From positions 5,094,001-5,158,000 of the forward strand of contig OY986969.1 in assembly GCA_963920575.1 (NCBI GenBank): DNA of 64,000 nucleotides. Direction: 5' to 3'. Positions 45,394-57,198 of this stretch are shown in pieces. The notes under the pieces were generated by a model. It saw only the letters and a program-made list of their open reading frames with translations, did no database searches and was not told the DNA's origin. The position numbers and the translations under genes are program-made. This DNA is from Narthecium ossifragum (taxonomy: Eukaryota > Streptophyta > Magnoliopsida > Dioscoreales > Nartheciaceae). Every line of letters starts with the position of its first letter. Positions within the stretch are counted from its first letter, which is position 1.

Positions 45394-45587
45394 TAGCATA
45401 TTTGTATCTACCTAATTTAGACCATGATTGATTGACCTAGATTAGGATGGTTTGAGGGTCTTACTATTAGATTCTTATTCTTGCCTTTTGTTACTGCCCC
45501 TTATCCTATAAAAGGGATGGCCCCTTGTACAGTTACATCTACAGAGAATACATTACAAAATTCTCCAACTTTATGTGTCCTTTAGTT
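45394..45587 (+). repeat. 3' LTR of the second Copia
   Basis: Matches 37184-37376, with TAAAAGGGATGGCCCCTTGTACAG. It closes the element right of the RNase H remnant. Confidence 0.75.
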
Positions 45588-45597
45588 CATAACAAAT

Positions 45598-47040
45598 TGT
45601 TAGCCAATATAATGGCTAACCAATCAATGATTAACATGTTAGCATAATAAATATGACCGACAGACTTTCAAACCCAATTGAGCGATATCGCTCAGAGATA
45701 AGATCATCACCCTAAGAATGATATCGCTCAGAGAAGTCCATCGCCCAAAGAGAAGAATCATCAATCAAGAATGATGATTGTTTCCACATAAAGAAACCAT
45801 CAATCAAGAGCGATGATGATTTAAGACCGATGACATTGTTGACTAAGAACGATGATTTTCCTTACACAAGAAGTTCATTGATCAAAAGCGATCACAGGTT
45901 ATCGGCCAAAGACTTAGTCTATTCATAGACAACAAGATGTCAGCTTTGGACGATGAAGAAATGGAATAAGAGAGAACAACAATCAAAGAAGATGACGTTA
46001 CATACACAAGCTCACCAACCTGACGCAACCGTTATCGGCCAGAAGCCTATCGCCCAGACGCAATCGTCATCGGGCAGAACATGATAATGAAGAAATGAGG
46101 AAATATCGGAGAATATAGGACACGCGGCAAATCAAGAGTGAAAGACGGAAGATCGTGGAGAACGTAATCAACAGAAGTTATCCAACTGCTCTAGTATAAA
46201 TAGTCTTCTTCTTTCACCATGTAATCTCTCTCGCAAACCAAACACAGAGCATGCGTGCCTGGATTTCATTCTGTTCTTCCATTATGTTTACTGTTCCTGT
46301 AAGTTGATTTCTTTAATGCAATGGCATCGTTTCTTTAATTCCTAGTTAATCTTTCTTGCTTTAAATGGTTTAGATTACTGTTTTAGATGGATAATCTAGG
46401 TTTAGATAGTTCTGTTTCCTTATTCATTACTTAGAACTTTCTTTAAATGTATTTCTTTAGATTAATTTAATATTAGGAGCCTTTATTTCATAGATTAGAT
46501 TAAGTTAATGAATAGATTTAAATACGTTTTTCTTGGATTTAGTAATTTAGGTTGATCTTTAATATTTTATTTAAATAATTTTGTAATCTTAGATAATTTA
46601 AGGCTTTCAGTAAGTTAATTTAGATTATTTTAAGTTAATCCTTATAATTAGTTTTAATTATATTATAAAATTAGGTCTAATCTAGGTTTCCATTTAACTT
46701 GACATCTCTGATTCAAACGTCGTTTGAAGGAGTAGAACTTAACTGCACTCATCTTATATTTAAGTGTGAAAAGGATTTTGATTTTGACTATTTGACCGGT
46801 CAACGGTTAGATTTCCGTTCTGACACAAAGATTATGCGTTACTCCCTATTTGTTCGTGATTGGCTTATTAATTAATTTTGGGTCGAATTCATACTCGATT
46901 AAGTTAAAAAAGATTCATTTAGTTGGATGGAAGGGGACATTTTGCGATCAAAACCGATAATAGAGGGGGCAAAATGTAAATACTAATAAGTGGGAGTTTT
47001 CGCAATACAACTACAGAATAGGGGGGTAATTTACAAAGAC
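45598..47040 (+). mobile_element. LTR-like region with palindromic GCGATATCGC motifs
   Basis: Begins TGTTAGCCAATATAATGGCTAACC, itself an inverted repeat, and contains repeated GAGCGATATCGCTCAGAG and ATCGCCC/ATCGGCC motifs between about 45680 and 46090. A TATA box (AGTATAAATAGTC, near 46191) and a CT-rich leader follow. This is the layout of a U3-R-U5 region. No partner LTR, primer site or coding region was found, and the right end is undefined. Confidence 0.5.
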
Positions 47041-47640
47041 TCATTTTTTCGAATATTCTAAGATGAATTATTGAAGAAACAACGTGTCGGAAACGTTTTG
47101 GAAACCAGGAAGAAAGAGTTTAGTTGGCTTATTCCACGTAAAATAGAAAGAGTCAAGCTTCCCCTAAAGATACCCTTTTGTAACATAGATACAATGCAAC
47201 AAATAAAGCTATCGTGACAGCTACATTTCCGTCCATAAGTTTGAGATAAAAAGAGTGAAGAATGCAAAAGTCTAAAACCATCTTGCTCATCAAAGTATTT
47301 GGTTGGTTGAATCTAGCCAAGCGACGTCCAACCGCGTCAAAGAGGTCAACAGGGTGTTTGGTTTGTTTACCGTGTTGATTCAATCATTCAAACTTCTACA
47401 ATGCATCCGTCGCTTCCGTGGTATCGTTGTGAATGTTAGACGACCAAATACCATAATCAATAATATATATTGGCAAATTTAGCATCATTTATTGGTGTAG
47501 TCGAATCAAATACTAAAAATAATTCTGCTTTAATTGTTATTACTTGTGTCAAGTCATTTGCATACATGTGTCTGAGAAAAATAATTATTGATTTGAATCA
47601 CATCCCGGTTACGCACTTAGAAAGATCGGGTTGTGACACC
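47041..47640. other. No recognised feature
   Basis: AT-rich. Short open frames on both strands have no motif I can name. Confidence 0.4.
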
Positions 47641-48001
47641 GGGTCCGTTTTGTTGGCATGAATCATGGTGTATCGTGTCATGCGATGCATCGTGATTAAT
47701 GATCCTACGTTTGGTTCATCATGCATGCATCGTGCGATGCATTTTTTAGACCAAATCGTGCATGCATCTATCTGCGATGTATCTCATATATACCCCGTGA
47801 ATATATTAAAATATATTCAATAAAGTTATGTAAACATTAAAATTATGTGAACATTATTGTAATCTTAATAAAGTCATTATATTATTTTAATCTCAATAAT
47901 ATATATATATAATTCATATAATGTTCACATAATGATACAATAAAGTTAAAATTTAATATATATATATATGTTAAAGTTTTAATTTAATAATATGTATAAT
48001 A

Positions 48002-48049
<48 letters not shown>

Positions 48050-48192
48050 TTTTATATATATATAGGATCAGAGTGCATCGGTTGATCCAAAAGACAACCA
48101 AACAAGTACATCTACTGTCCGATGCATGCACCACCTGATACATGTATCTTATAATCCCATATATCATATGATTCCACCAACCAAACGTTCCA
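47641..48192. mobile_element. MITE of about 550 bp with internal TA run
   Basis: Left GGGTCCGTTTTGTTGG and right CCAACCAAACGTTCCA are imperfect inverted repeats. Subterminal CGATGCATG-type motifs are repeated near both ends. The interior is AT-rich with a (TA)n run at about 48009-48045. No clear target duplication. Confidence 0.6.
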
Positions 48193-50882
48193 TATGTTCT
48201 TCTCTCCGTGATTAGATCAAGGTTGAGAGTGTCTATCACATGCTCCCAACATTAACATGCAAGTTCTCTCTTCATTACACACTTATTAGATGACATTTTG
48301 GACGAGGTACAATTGTCAGGCTTGCACTTGGGTGAGGGGGCAGTGGTCATGAGACTGACTTGTGACCATAACCAGTGTGTAGTTTACAAGTTCAAACATC
48401 GGTAGTAGAAATTCATACAAAGGATTCTATTGGACGATATATGATGAAGGAGAACAAGCGTGGCTCACAGCATGCATGCATAGACCCGACAACTTTGTAG
48501 AAGAGTCCATGACAAATCCCTCCCAAGTCCGGGTCATGGGTCATAAGCTCAACTAATTAAGAAAATAAAACAAATAGAAAAAAAAGTCAAACTTGTCAAG
48601 GAGAATTTCCTTGGCCGAAGATGGATAAAGATCTAAAATCACATGTCAATCATTGTTGATCGAGGATATCCATCAGCTACAATACGATCATTCTTACGAG
48701 ATTTAACAAGTTGGTAAAGAATCAATAATCCTGTCTTTCGTTTTAAGAGATTTTGTACCTCTGATGTTTCATGAACACTATTAAAGACTTTCTTCTGCAA
48801 CACAGATAGGTTTTATGAACACTATTAAAGACTTTCTTTTGCCTTGAATCAGTATAAGGAAATTCCATAGTGATAAAGGTGAAACTCTCAATAAAGAAAG
48901 CTCATGAAGAAGCAACACAAGCAGACAGTTAAATTCGTTTTTTTACTGTTCAAAACTAGTAAACCTAACATTCTGGATGATGTAACATTAGGCAGTAAAT
49001 TACCATGCCTTTTCTTGTCTCTCTAGCAGTAGAACTTTATGAGAATTGCATGAAAGGGAAACATCTCTAAGGCGGATGTACCTAGCTATATGTATGCACA
49101 GAATGCCTTAATTATCTGAGATTTTGAATATTTCCATAATGAAAAATGAACTTCTGTATGTAAAAGAAAGAACATTTCCATAAGACCCGTGAATATCATA
49201 ACTTCAACGTATTGTATCTAAAATGAAGAGCTTTATCGAACTAGCTAGGGGTCAAAGAAGATCGATAGCCACTAAACTGCCTCTGCAAGGCCTACCTACA
49301 TTTTCCATCCTAGAATTTCATTTATATTGTATGCACATCACCAACATGCAGTGTGTGATATATAGATACAGTAGACGTACTCATGAACAATTATTTTTTC
49401 AATGATAATCATGTCCAAGGAGGTTAGTTTGTTCTATTCCATATTGTACTCACAATTAAAGCCATTATTCAATCTTTTTTTAGTTTAAAGCCTTTAAATT
49501 TAAATGTTTGCGCTGAGGTAACTGAGAATCAGTAGTGTCTCTCAAAATGCACATATCTTAATATATATCGAGAGTTGGAATATCCATCCATGCATAATTT
49601 GAGGTAAAAATTAGATGTCGAGTTAAGGATTTACCTTTGGCTACCATGATACAAGATAATATTATCAAATATGTTTTTTTTTCTGCTCTTAATTAAGAAA
49701 CAAACAAGCTAAAAAACATCACAACCTACAGTGACAAAGCTTGGAATTAACCGGCCTTTTACTGACTGTTATAAAACATCATATATAACCTAATCCAGAG
49801 AAAGTGAAAATTATCAAGAGTCCTTCAAAATATCAAGAGATGCTTATGCTTATTATGACTGTAAACTGTTTTGCAGAGAACCAACAAGATCAGAAGCAAT
49901 CTTTTCTTACACATAAGCATATAAGAGGATATTTCTGGATAATCATGTCGAAGAGACGGAAGAGAAAAGATAGATATGTCCATAGGCTTATATATATATA
50001 TATATATATGATCCAATTAAATAAGGGGCCACAACCTTTTCTTGCATTTCTATAAGGGGAGGCTAAAGCTATCTATGATGTGGAGGTGAACCACTCCTAT
50101 ATAAGCTACCCTTGACAGCACATGCTAACCTCCATGGCCGGTCACACCTAAAAGGAGGAAGAGAATAACTTGGTGGGTGGGCTGAAAGCATATGGATTGA
50201 AACCCTAGAACATGATACCTCTAAGCGTGGGACACCTTGGCTTTGGGGCCACCCATGGCTAGCTTTGGTAGCACACAAACGTCCCCGGGACCTCCAAAAG
50301 GGACCCACTACCTCTCCTGCATGCTTCTTAATTTGTTTTGACTCCCTACCTATCCTTCATTAATATCTCATGTCCTTCTGTTCCATCTCTCTCCCCTAGT
50401 TTTCCAATTGAAATGACTCAAAACACATACATACATGTATGTATGCTCACCAACCTTCAGTTGAAAACAACATGTCTCCTTCCTGCATTTCATAGATCAC
50501 CTGCAACACCTTGCAAGGATTAGTTTGCAATTTGCATACGTCTCATATAATTGCATACAACCAAGCTATATATTCTGATGAAGTTATACACATACCAATC
50601 AATCATGTCTATGATCTCTATATACAAATATATATAGTAGTTACAAAACAGGCCACCTTAACAAATTATAAACACCATATATATATAGTTCTCTCTACAA
50701 ACAATTGAACAAACTCGTAATATATCTACGGCGTAAACGATATATCGATGCAGAAACCACCTTACCATCCCTACCAAATTCTCATCGTCGGAATCGATGC
50801 TCTAGATCTGTGCTTCGCTTCGATCTCTTTCCTTCTTCATATATGTTGCAATTTGCTCTAATGAACAAACTTTTGATCAACA
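48193..50882. other. Long non-coding stretch downstream of the bHLH gene
   Basis: No gene recognised. A 26-bp piece (GAACACTATTAAAGACTTTCTT) is duplicated 53 bp apart at about 48774 and 48827. A TA run lies near 49988-50010. The part next to 50882 should hold the 3' end of the bHLH transcript, which runs leftward. Confidence 0.5.
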
Positions 50883-51344
50883 CTACTGGTTCGGCATCGA
50901 ATTGGCGACGCTCTGCATTAGACTCACCTGCGTGCTGAGGCACCTTATATACTCCGCCGTCTCCTCCAACAGATTGCAGAAATCCATGTCCTTCCCGCCG
51001 GGGACCAAACTCCTCAGCGTATCCGCTCGGCTTATTTCCCTCGGCCGAGTTCCCGAAACCCTAATCCTCTGCGCAACCGGGATCCCCCGGCCGCCTTGAG
51101 GGCGAAGCCGGGACCGACGGCGAAGGCTTCGGAGCATGGCCCGGCTCCAGGCGCTCCTCGAGCCGGCCGCGCGAGCCATGGCAGAGTAAGCCGCGCGCTT
51201 GATCCTCCCGCTGCGCTGCATGGGCGAGGAAATCGGCGTCATCCGGCTGATGCGCTCTAGTGCTCTGAGGAAGTGATAAGCCTGCATGGACTTGTTATTA
51301 GGGTTAGGGTTTCCTGGCGAACAACTAGAACATCCCATATCCAT
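50883..51344 (-). CDS. IBH1-like atypical bHLH transcription regulator
   Basis: Single-exon protein of 153 residues. Residues about 62-80 (AAGSRSAWSRAMLRSLRRRS) and about 94-150 (RVSGTRPREISRADTLRSLV, then PGGKDMDFCNLLEETAEYI and RCLSTQVSLMQSV) match the IBH1/IBL1 group. These are helix-loop-helix proteins with a degenerate basic region that cannot bind E-boxes well. They act in the nucleus by forming inactive dimers with growth-promoting bHLH factors, restraining brassinosteroid- and gibberellin-driven cell elongation. The HLH part is complete. The start at 51344 is the first ATG; an inner Met at 51284 is possible. Upstream (right) the leader and promoter are packed with GA/CT tracts. The gene appears intact. 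Confidence 0.88.
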   Translation of the reverse strand: MDMGCSSCSPGNPNPNNKSMQAYHFLRALERISRMTPISSPMQRSGRIKRAAYSAMARAAGSRSAWSRAMLRSLRRRSRLRPQGGRGIPVAQRIRVSGTRPREISRADTLRSLVPGGKDMDFCNLLEETAEYIRCLSTQVSLMQSVANSMPNQ

Positions 51345-51360
51345 GCAGACACAACAGATC

Positions 51361-51408
51361 TAGAGAGAGAGAGAGCGAGAGAGAGAGGGGCGGTTGGGGT
51401 TTTAACTT

Positions 51409-51449
<41 letters not shown>

Positions 51450-51629
51450 TGGAGGGTCGTTGAGGGGTACGAGTTTGGGATTCCGAGGTGGTCTGGATGG
51501 AAAGATACGAGAGATTTGCTGCTGACACAGGAGGGGCCAACTATCACAGAGAGAGAGAGATAGACAGATAGAGAGATCAGTACTTCTCTGACACAAGTGT
51601 CAATCCCAAAATCCTCATCAAATACCTCT

Positions 51630-51677
<48 letters not shown>

Positions 51678-51853
51678 GGGGGGGGGGGAGGGTGGTAGAG
51701 AGTACTTATAAGAAAAAGTTGGGTGATACCATTGTGATCAGAGAAACAAAGCGGGAAAGCTTAAGAGATAATGGAGATAGAGAAGCGGAGGGCTGGAGAT
51801 GGAATGAGGATGAGACTTGGGAATCAAGGATAGGTTTAGGGATATATATATGA

Positions 51854-51893
<40 letters not shown>
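51361..51893. repeat. Cluster of GA microsatellites and a poly-G run upstream of the bHLH gene
   Basis: GA runs at 51362-51386, 51411-51443, 51548-51560, 51633-51667 and 51856-51893, and 22 consecutive G at 51667-51688. Read from the gene they are CT runs in the 5' leader or promoter. GA/CT tracts can bind BBR/BPC proteins; the poly-G/C run could stall polymerases and may be mis-sized in the assembly. Confidence 0.9.
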
Positions 51894-51894
<1 letters not shown>

Positions 51895-52009
51895 AATGGT
51901 GGTGGTGGGGCCAAAAGAAGGCAACCCACCACATGAACGCACATGGATAGAACGACCCACTTGGATGATAGGAACCTTTTAATTTGCCAATCTAATGACT
52001 CATTTGCCT

Positions 52010-52039
52010 TATTCTCTCCCTCTCTCTCTCTCTCTCTCC
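52010..52039. repeat. (TC)n microsatellite
   Basis: A short TC run with the opposite strand bias to the GA runs at 51361-51893, so GA and TC tracts here face each other. Confidence 0.8.
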
Positions 52040-52139
52040 TATCTTCTCCGTGTGCGTGCGTGTCCCTTTTGTGTTTTGTCTGAGAAATGAAAGGTCGCGG
52101 CCCAACCAACTGTCCTCGTGACTGTTGACTTGTAGATAT

Positions 52140-53359
52140 CACGGGGTTTAATTAACAAACACACGGAGAGTTTTTAGCATTTAGTCCCTCAAATCTTACT
52201 TAATTACATATAAATCACTTAAATCCTAACAATACCTCTCTTTAAATCATGCAAAGATTAAAAAAGTGTTACGCCGTCCAATTCTATCTGGTTGTCCAAT
52301 TCTATCTGGTTTAAGGGAGACCTGGGTTAAATGATAACTGCGGCATGGAAATGTTGACCTGAAATGCTCGTGTAATAAACTATATATATAAGTAAATTCA
52401 GTGCTTGTGTAATCAACCTTATAAAAGGCTCGTGTTACATCAAACAGTGGAGATCTCTTTAAAGAATTTTATATTTAACGGTGAAAGAGTTTTCAATCCA
52501 ATGGTTCATGGAAGTCAAACATGCAAGGTAAATTTAACTGAAAATAAAACGCGCAACAAACTATAGGAAGACCGTGCCAGGGGTATGAGAATATATCCAG
52601 TAAACTATACGTCGTTTGGCTTGAGAAGTATATAAGTAAATTCAGCTAAACCCATAAGCTCCTAACAACTACGGCAGAAGCTATGTTGCACGGATACTTT
52701 ATATTTGAAAATGTATTTGTATCCGACATGTACGCACCTGATATATGCACTTGTATAGTTGTATATCTATATATCAGTACCTCACTACCGATTCAAATCT
52801 ATGTGTAGTGTACATGCCATTGACATATACAAATCAGTGCTCTAAACAGATATAAGTCCGTCAAATTCTGACAATACCATATCAGTCTCTCAAATCTCAC
52901 AAAGTATTATAAAAGTTAGGTTTTGGTTAAATTACAAGGAATATTCTAGATACTTCTAACCTAGGCGGCACACATACGGTACGATACGATACGGACACTC
53001 CGATAAGGGTAATTCTTGAAAAACTAGGATACGGATACGGCGAGAATACAGAAATATAATAATATATTCAATATATATTTAATATCATGTTAAGTTTAAA
53101 ATTTGAAAAAAAATGCATTCAAATTTCAAATTGTTCATCTATGTCATCTCTAAAAACCAAAAGATTGATGTTTAATAGCAATGTATCCATCTACATAAAC
53201 ATGAAATAACTTCAAAAACAAATAATTTAAAAAAGTTTCTATCTCCCTAATTCATTATGTTAGCCGTATCAAAAAACGTATCATAACCGTATCCGAATTC
53301 TAATTATTTGTTTTGTTGATCTAAATAATTGGATACGTATCGATTCAACCATCTAGTCC
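52140..53359. other. Non-coding AT-rich stretch
   Basis: No gene recognised. It contains ACGGATACGG-type motifs and one isolated CAGTACCTCACTACCGAT of the kind clustered at 53360-53650. Confidence 0.5.
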
Positions 53360-53650
53360 ATCGGTAGTTAGGTGCCGATGGACTATATCAACCAATCAGT
53401 ACCTCAATACCGATATATGACATGTGTGATACACATGCCATACCTCAATACCGATATATGACATGTGTGATACACATGCCATATACACATGCCATATATC
53501 GGTAGTGAGGTACCGAATCTCACTACCGATGGACTAGTTGGTTGAATTGTGATATCACTACCGATTCAACCATATATAATGCACACATGTCATATATCGG
53601 TAGTCAGGTACCGAATCTTTCATCTAATCCATCGGTACCTCACTACCGAT
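53360..53650. repeat. Cluster of inverted ATCGGTA/TACCGAT repeats with a 41-bp tandem pair
   Basis: At least eight copies of TCGGTAGTGAGGTACCGA-like sequence or its inverse. A 41-bp unit starting ACCTCAATACCGATATATGA is repeated exactly at 53401-53441 and 53442-53482. Neighbouring copies in opposite orientation can form several hairpins. No coding potential. Confidence 0.75.
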
Positions 53651-54249
53651 ATAACCATGTGTAATATACATGCTACGTGGGCATGCATACAAACCATTTT
53701 TCATCTACTTAAGCAATATATATTTGAGAGACTAATATGCCATAAACCCAAACACAAATCGAAGACGGAAACCCACGCATAAATTTATTGAGAAAAAGAC
53801 AACAACATGAATGGTTACAAAACCTCTCACATGAATATTCTTAAGTTTATTAAGAAACAGCAGTAGCAGTGATCTATGCAATAATAATATTCCTTGTAGG
53901 AGGAATTTGGATCATAGATGCATGACTTGTCGGCTAAGTTTGCAATGGATGCACTGTATTGATCAGATGCATCAACGACATGATTATAGGACTTTTAACT
54001 TTAAATGTCGGCATTCTTGCACGTCAAAACATGTGCATCTCAATCCTCCAAAATGATTAATCATGCATGTTACAATCTAAGTTAACCAATATTTTGTATA
54101 TAGACAATGTACGTGGTTTGATTTTTTTTTTTATTGATTCAGATGATCAATTCATGCGCATCTTGGAGTGAACTACATATATTTCAGTTTTTATGTGTCT
54201 TTTTGAGGTTTAATTTTCTTTGCATTGAAAATTGCTTGTTACTTAAATA

Positions 54250-54780
54250 TTTGGACAAATTTCTTCTGTCAGAAGTTATTTTCCACCAAATCATGTGAAC
54301 TTTACGTTTCCATATGGCAGCTTGTATGACACTTTATATGGGACACGAATGAGAGAGCTCACAATTGGTGATTTAACATCAATGAAAAAGACTTTGAAAT
54401 ATGAAGCACAAAGAGATAAGTGCTAGCAAGATTTCCAGCTAAGAAGAAAAGATGTCTAATCAGCAGTGTCAAAATGAATCAGAATCTATATAAGGAAGTT
54501 GAGATCATAAGGAAATATGATCATTTAGAATTGATATGAATTGATAGCTGATTTCTCTGTTATGAGCTTTGTACAGCTTGCTAAATTCAGTTTTGTCACT
54601 GATATAGTATAGATTATATTATTCCTTTTTTTGTAAATTTTTTACCAGTACATACAATTGTACAGTTATATATTCAGAGAAGGAATGAGAATAGACATAC
54701 AATTCCTCTTCAATCTTTCTAGTTCATCTTGCTCATCATACCTACATATATCTCTGTTTTGCGAGTTTTTCTTACATTGT
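54250..54780 (+). repeat. Probable 5' LTR region of the third Copia fragment
   Basis: Lies directly before a damaged tRNA-Met primer site (TTGTATCATAGCAGAG near 54777) and has a TATA-like CTATATAAGG near 54488. The start was not defined and no second LTR was seen. Confidence 0.4.
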
Positions 54781-54802
54781 ATCATAGCAGAGATGTCTCA
54801 GA

Positions 54803-56270
54803 ATGATTCTTCCAACACCACTCAAAGCCAATCCTGAAACAAAAATTCATATCATAATTAGTCCACAAACCCGATTAACCCATCACAATCAAACAATCCG
54901 TATTTCATTGGGAGTAATGATACCTCTGGAGCTCTCTTGGTCACATAAATGCTGGATTTCAACAACTATTAATCCTGGGCAAGATCAATGAGAAGGGCCC
55001 TTCGAATAAAAAATAAGCTTGGTTTTGTTGAGGTGACTATTTGTGAACCTGATGCGGATAGTTCATTAACAGAATCATGGCATCGCTGCAATGACATTGT
55101 CATCACCTGGTTGGAGAACACGATATCGGCATATGTAAAATCAAGCACCCTTTATCCTAAGATGGCTCGTGAATTGTGGTTGGAGCTTGAGCAGCGTTTT
55201 GGACAGCAAAATACATTACGGATTTATGAAGTAAAGCACGCAATTGCTACTTTGGTACAAAACCAAGACATTGTGAGTATGTATTTTTCAAAGATGAAAA
55301 CTCTCCTGGATGAATTAATGAATTATGAGTCCGTTCCTAATTGCACTTGTGGAGGGTTGAAGACTGTTGTGAGTCATGGAGAAAGAGACTGGGTGATGAA
55401 GTTTGTTATGTGTCTTCTTGATTCATATAAGGACATCAAGGCCTAGATTTTATTGATTAAGCTCTTTCCAAATCTCAATGAAGTATATTCGATCATTCAA
55501 CAAGAAGAGAAGAGAAGGAAGATTTTTATCAAGGCTCCTACCGGCGAGACCACGACACTTGCAACACAAAAAAGATGGGGGGGGGGGCAAAATGGATCTT
55601 CACAAAAAAAATATTACTGCACATTCTGCAAGATGTCAGGACACTCTATTGAAAAATGTTTCAAGGCAAATCCCAATAAGCAAACATGTACACATTGTCA
55701 AATGCCTGGGCACATAGTAGAAAAATGTTTCAAGATACATGGATACCCTCCAGGCCACAAACTTCATGACAAGAATAGAGGGAATGGAAGCTTTGCCAAT
55801 CAGGTCACTACTCTTTTGTCACCTGGACGGGAGCAGGTAAATGACAATAACCAGGTATTTTTTACTCAAGGGCAATATGCTCAGCTAATGGCTTTGCTCA
55901 AACCTCAACACACTCATGCTCATACCTTTTCGGTTAATCAAGTCCAAACCACCACTCCATCTTCGTCAAATCAGGCTGAAATGCCCAAAATCTCTGATAT
56001 TTCTTTATGTCTTTTTGTTTATAATACCAAACTCAATATTGTTTCTGATGTTTCTTGAATTGTGGACACTGGAGCAACATATCATATGATTTGTTCAGCT
56101 GCATTGTTCACAAGCATCAAGGCCGAAATTTCTCACTCAGTGACACTTCCAAATAAAGATGTTGCCACTGTCACTCATATTGGAACCTTCAAACTAACAG
56201 ATTCTTTGATCTTAGAAGACGTTTTGTGTGTTCCATCCTTTTCTTTCAACTTTTTGCTAGAAAATTAGCA
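54803..56270 (+). pseudogene. Copia gag and protease fragment (third element)
   Basis: The N-terminal gag motif (LDFNNYQSWARSM) is split across two frames near 54990. The frame then runs (NKLGFVE, LYPKMARELW) to a TAG at 55444 and on to two CCHC knuckles (CTFCKMSGHSIEKC and CTHCQMPGHIVEKC). After a TGA near 56056 comes a protease start with MDTGATYHMI. The Copia sequence stops after about 56560, with a MITE inserted at 56336. Integrase, RT and RNase H are absent. Confidence 0.8.
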
Positions 56271-56335
56271 CAAACTTCTAAATGTTGTCTCATTTTCTTC
56301 CCTCATACATGTTTTATACAAGACCTTTCAACTTG

Positions 56336-56516
56336 GGGCCTGTTTGGCTCACCCGGATCCGCTGGTATCCGCGGGATCCGGCGGATGGGCGGATGTGCGG
56401 GATCCGGCGTTTGGATAACGCCCGGATCCCGGGGGCGAAATCAGCTCCTACGGAGGAGCGGATTCTGTCCCCTGGATACCACGGATCCCGCGGATCTGCG
56501 GTATCCAAACAGGCCC
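56336..56516. mobile_element. GC-rich Tourist-like MITE inserted in Copia
   Basis: 181 bp with termini GGGCCTGTTTGG and CCAAACAGGCCC, perfect inverted repeats, and TTG on both sides (56333-56335 and 56517-56519). Removing one TTG and the insert restores an open Copia frame, confirming the borders. The inside is full of GGATCCG/CGGATCC palindromes, unusually GC-rich for a MITE. Confidence 0.85.
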
Positions 56517-56519
56517 TTG

Positions 56520-57198
56520 GAAGACGAATGGAATGAGTAAGGTGAGGTAAGGTGTAGAAATCCATGCTTCATCTATGAATCAATAGAATGATGAATTAGA
56601 TAGACATGACGATGACTTACTCGTTAGCTTACAATCTTCGAATCCATTTTACGTGATTCAGGTGATCTTGTTACAAGAACAAGGATCTCCAATCTACAAC
56701 CCAAATTCCTCTTTTCACTTAGTTCTACTCCACTAGGACTTCCTCTTCTCTTCTTAGAGTTCTCGGATCTTCCAATCACTGGCCAGCTGTTTCTAATCTT
56801 AGAAACCGTATCTCTTATAATCAGTCGGTTTAGATAACCGTATCTAAACCCTTCAGTTATTAGATTGTGGGTCTAGCCAGTGGGTTTAGCCATCATAGGC
56901 GACTAGTCACAAACCTACATCTCCCACTCGTCAATGATGAGCTGGATCTATCCAGTATTGTAGACAGAACTTGGATTTTCAAGAATCCATTAATACAGGA
57001 AAAATGGACCGTGCTACATGAAAGCACACAAATAATAGGAGCTCCAATATAGAAACCGGTTAAGGTCATAAAGGAGACATCAACCATAGAGATAAAGGAA
57101 AAATTAATTGAAACATGTACCTTAGTACCCCAAGCATTTTTAGCAACACATAACCGAGTGTGACTCGATGCCTCAGAAGTCCAATACTCGTTACTCTC
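56520..57198. other. Retroelement-derived remnant without a clear gene
   Basis: Contains sequence such as CACAAACCTACATCTCCCACTCGTC that looks LTR-derived. No coding domain or matching LTR could be assigned. Confidence 0.35.

Larger units (their letters stand above)
37184..45587 (+). mobile_element. Second Copia retrotransposon, degraded and split by LTR insertions
   Basis: Short LTRs, about 37184-37376 and 45394-45587, share CCTAGATTAGGATGG, TAAAAGGGATGGCCCCTT and CAGTTACATCT. After the 5' LTR the sequence GAGAGCGGGTTTGATCC matches what usually follows the tRNA-Met primer site of Copia elements, with the site itself damaged. Internal remains are a gag and protease trace (43130-43690), integrase (about 43690-44650) and the end of RNase H (44950-45340). 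Most of the reverse transcriptase is deleted. A solo LTR (37717-42836) splits the 5' part. No target duplication was identified. Confidence 0.8.
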
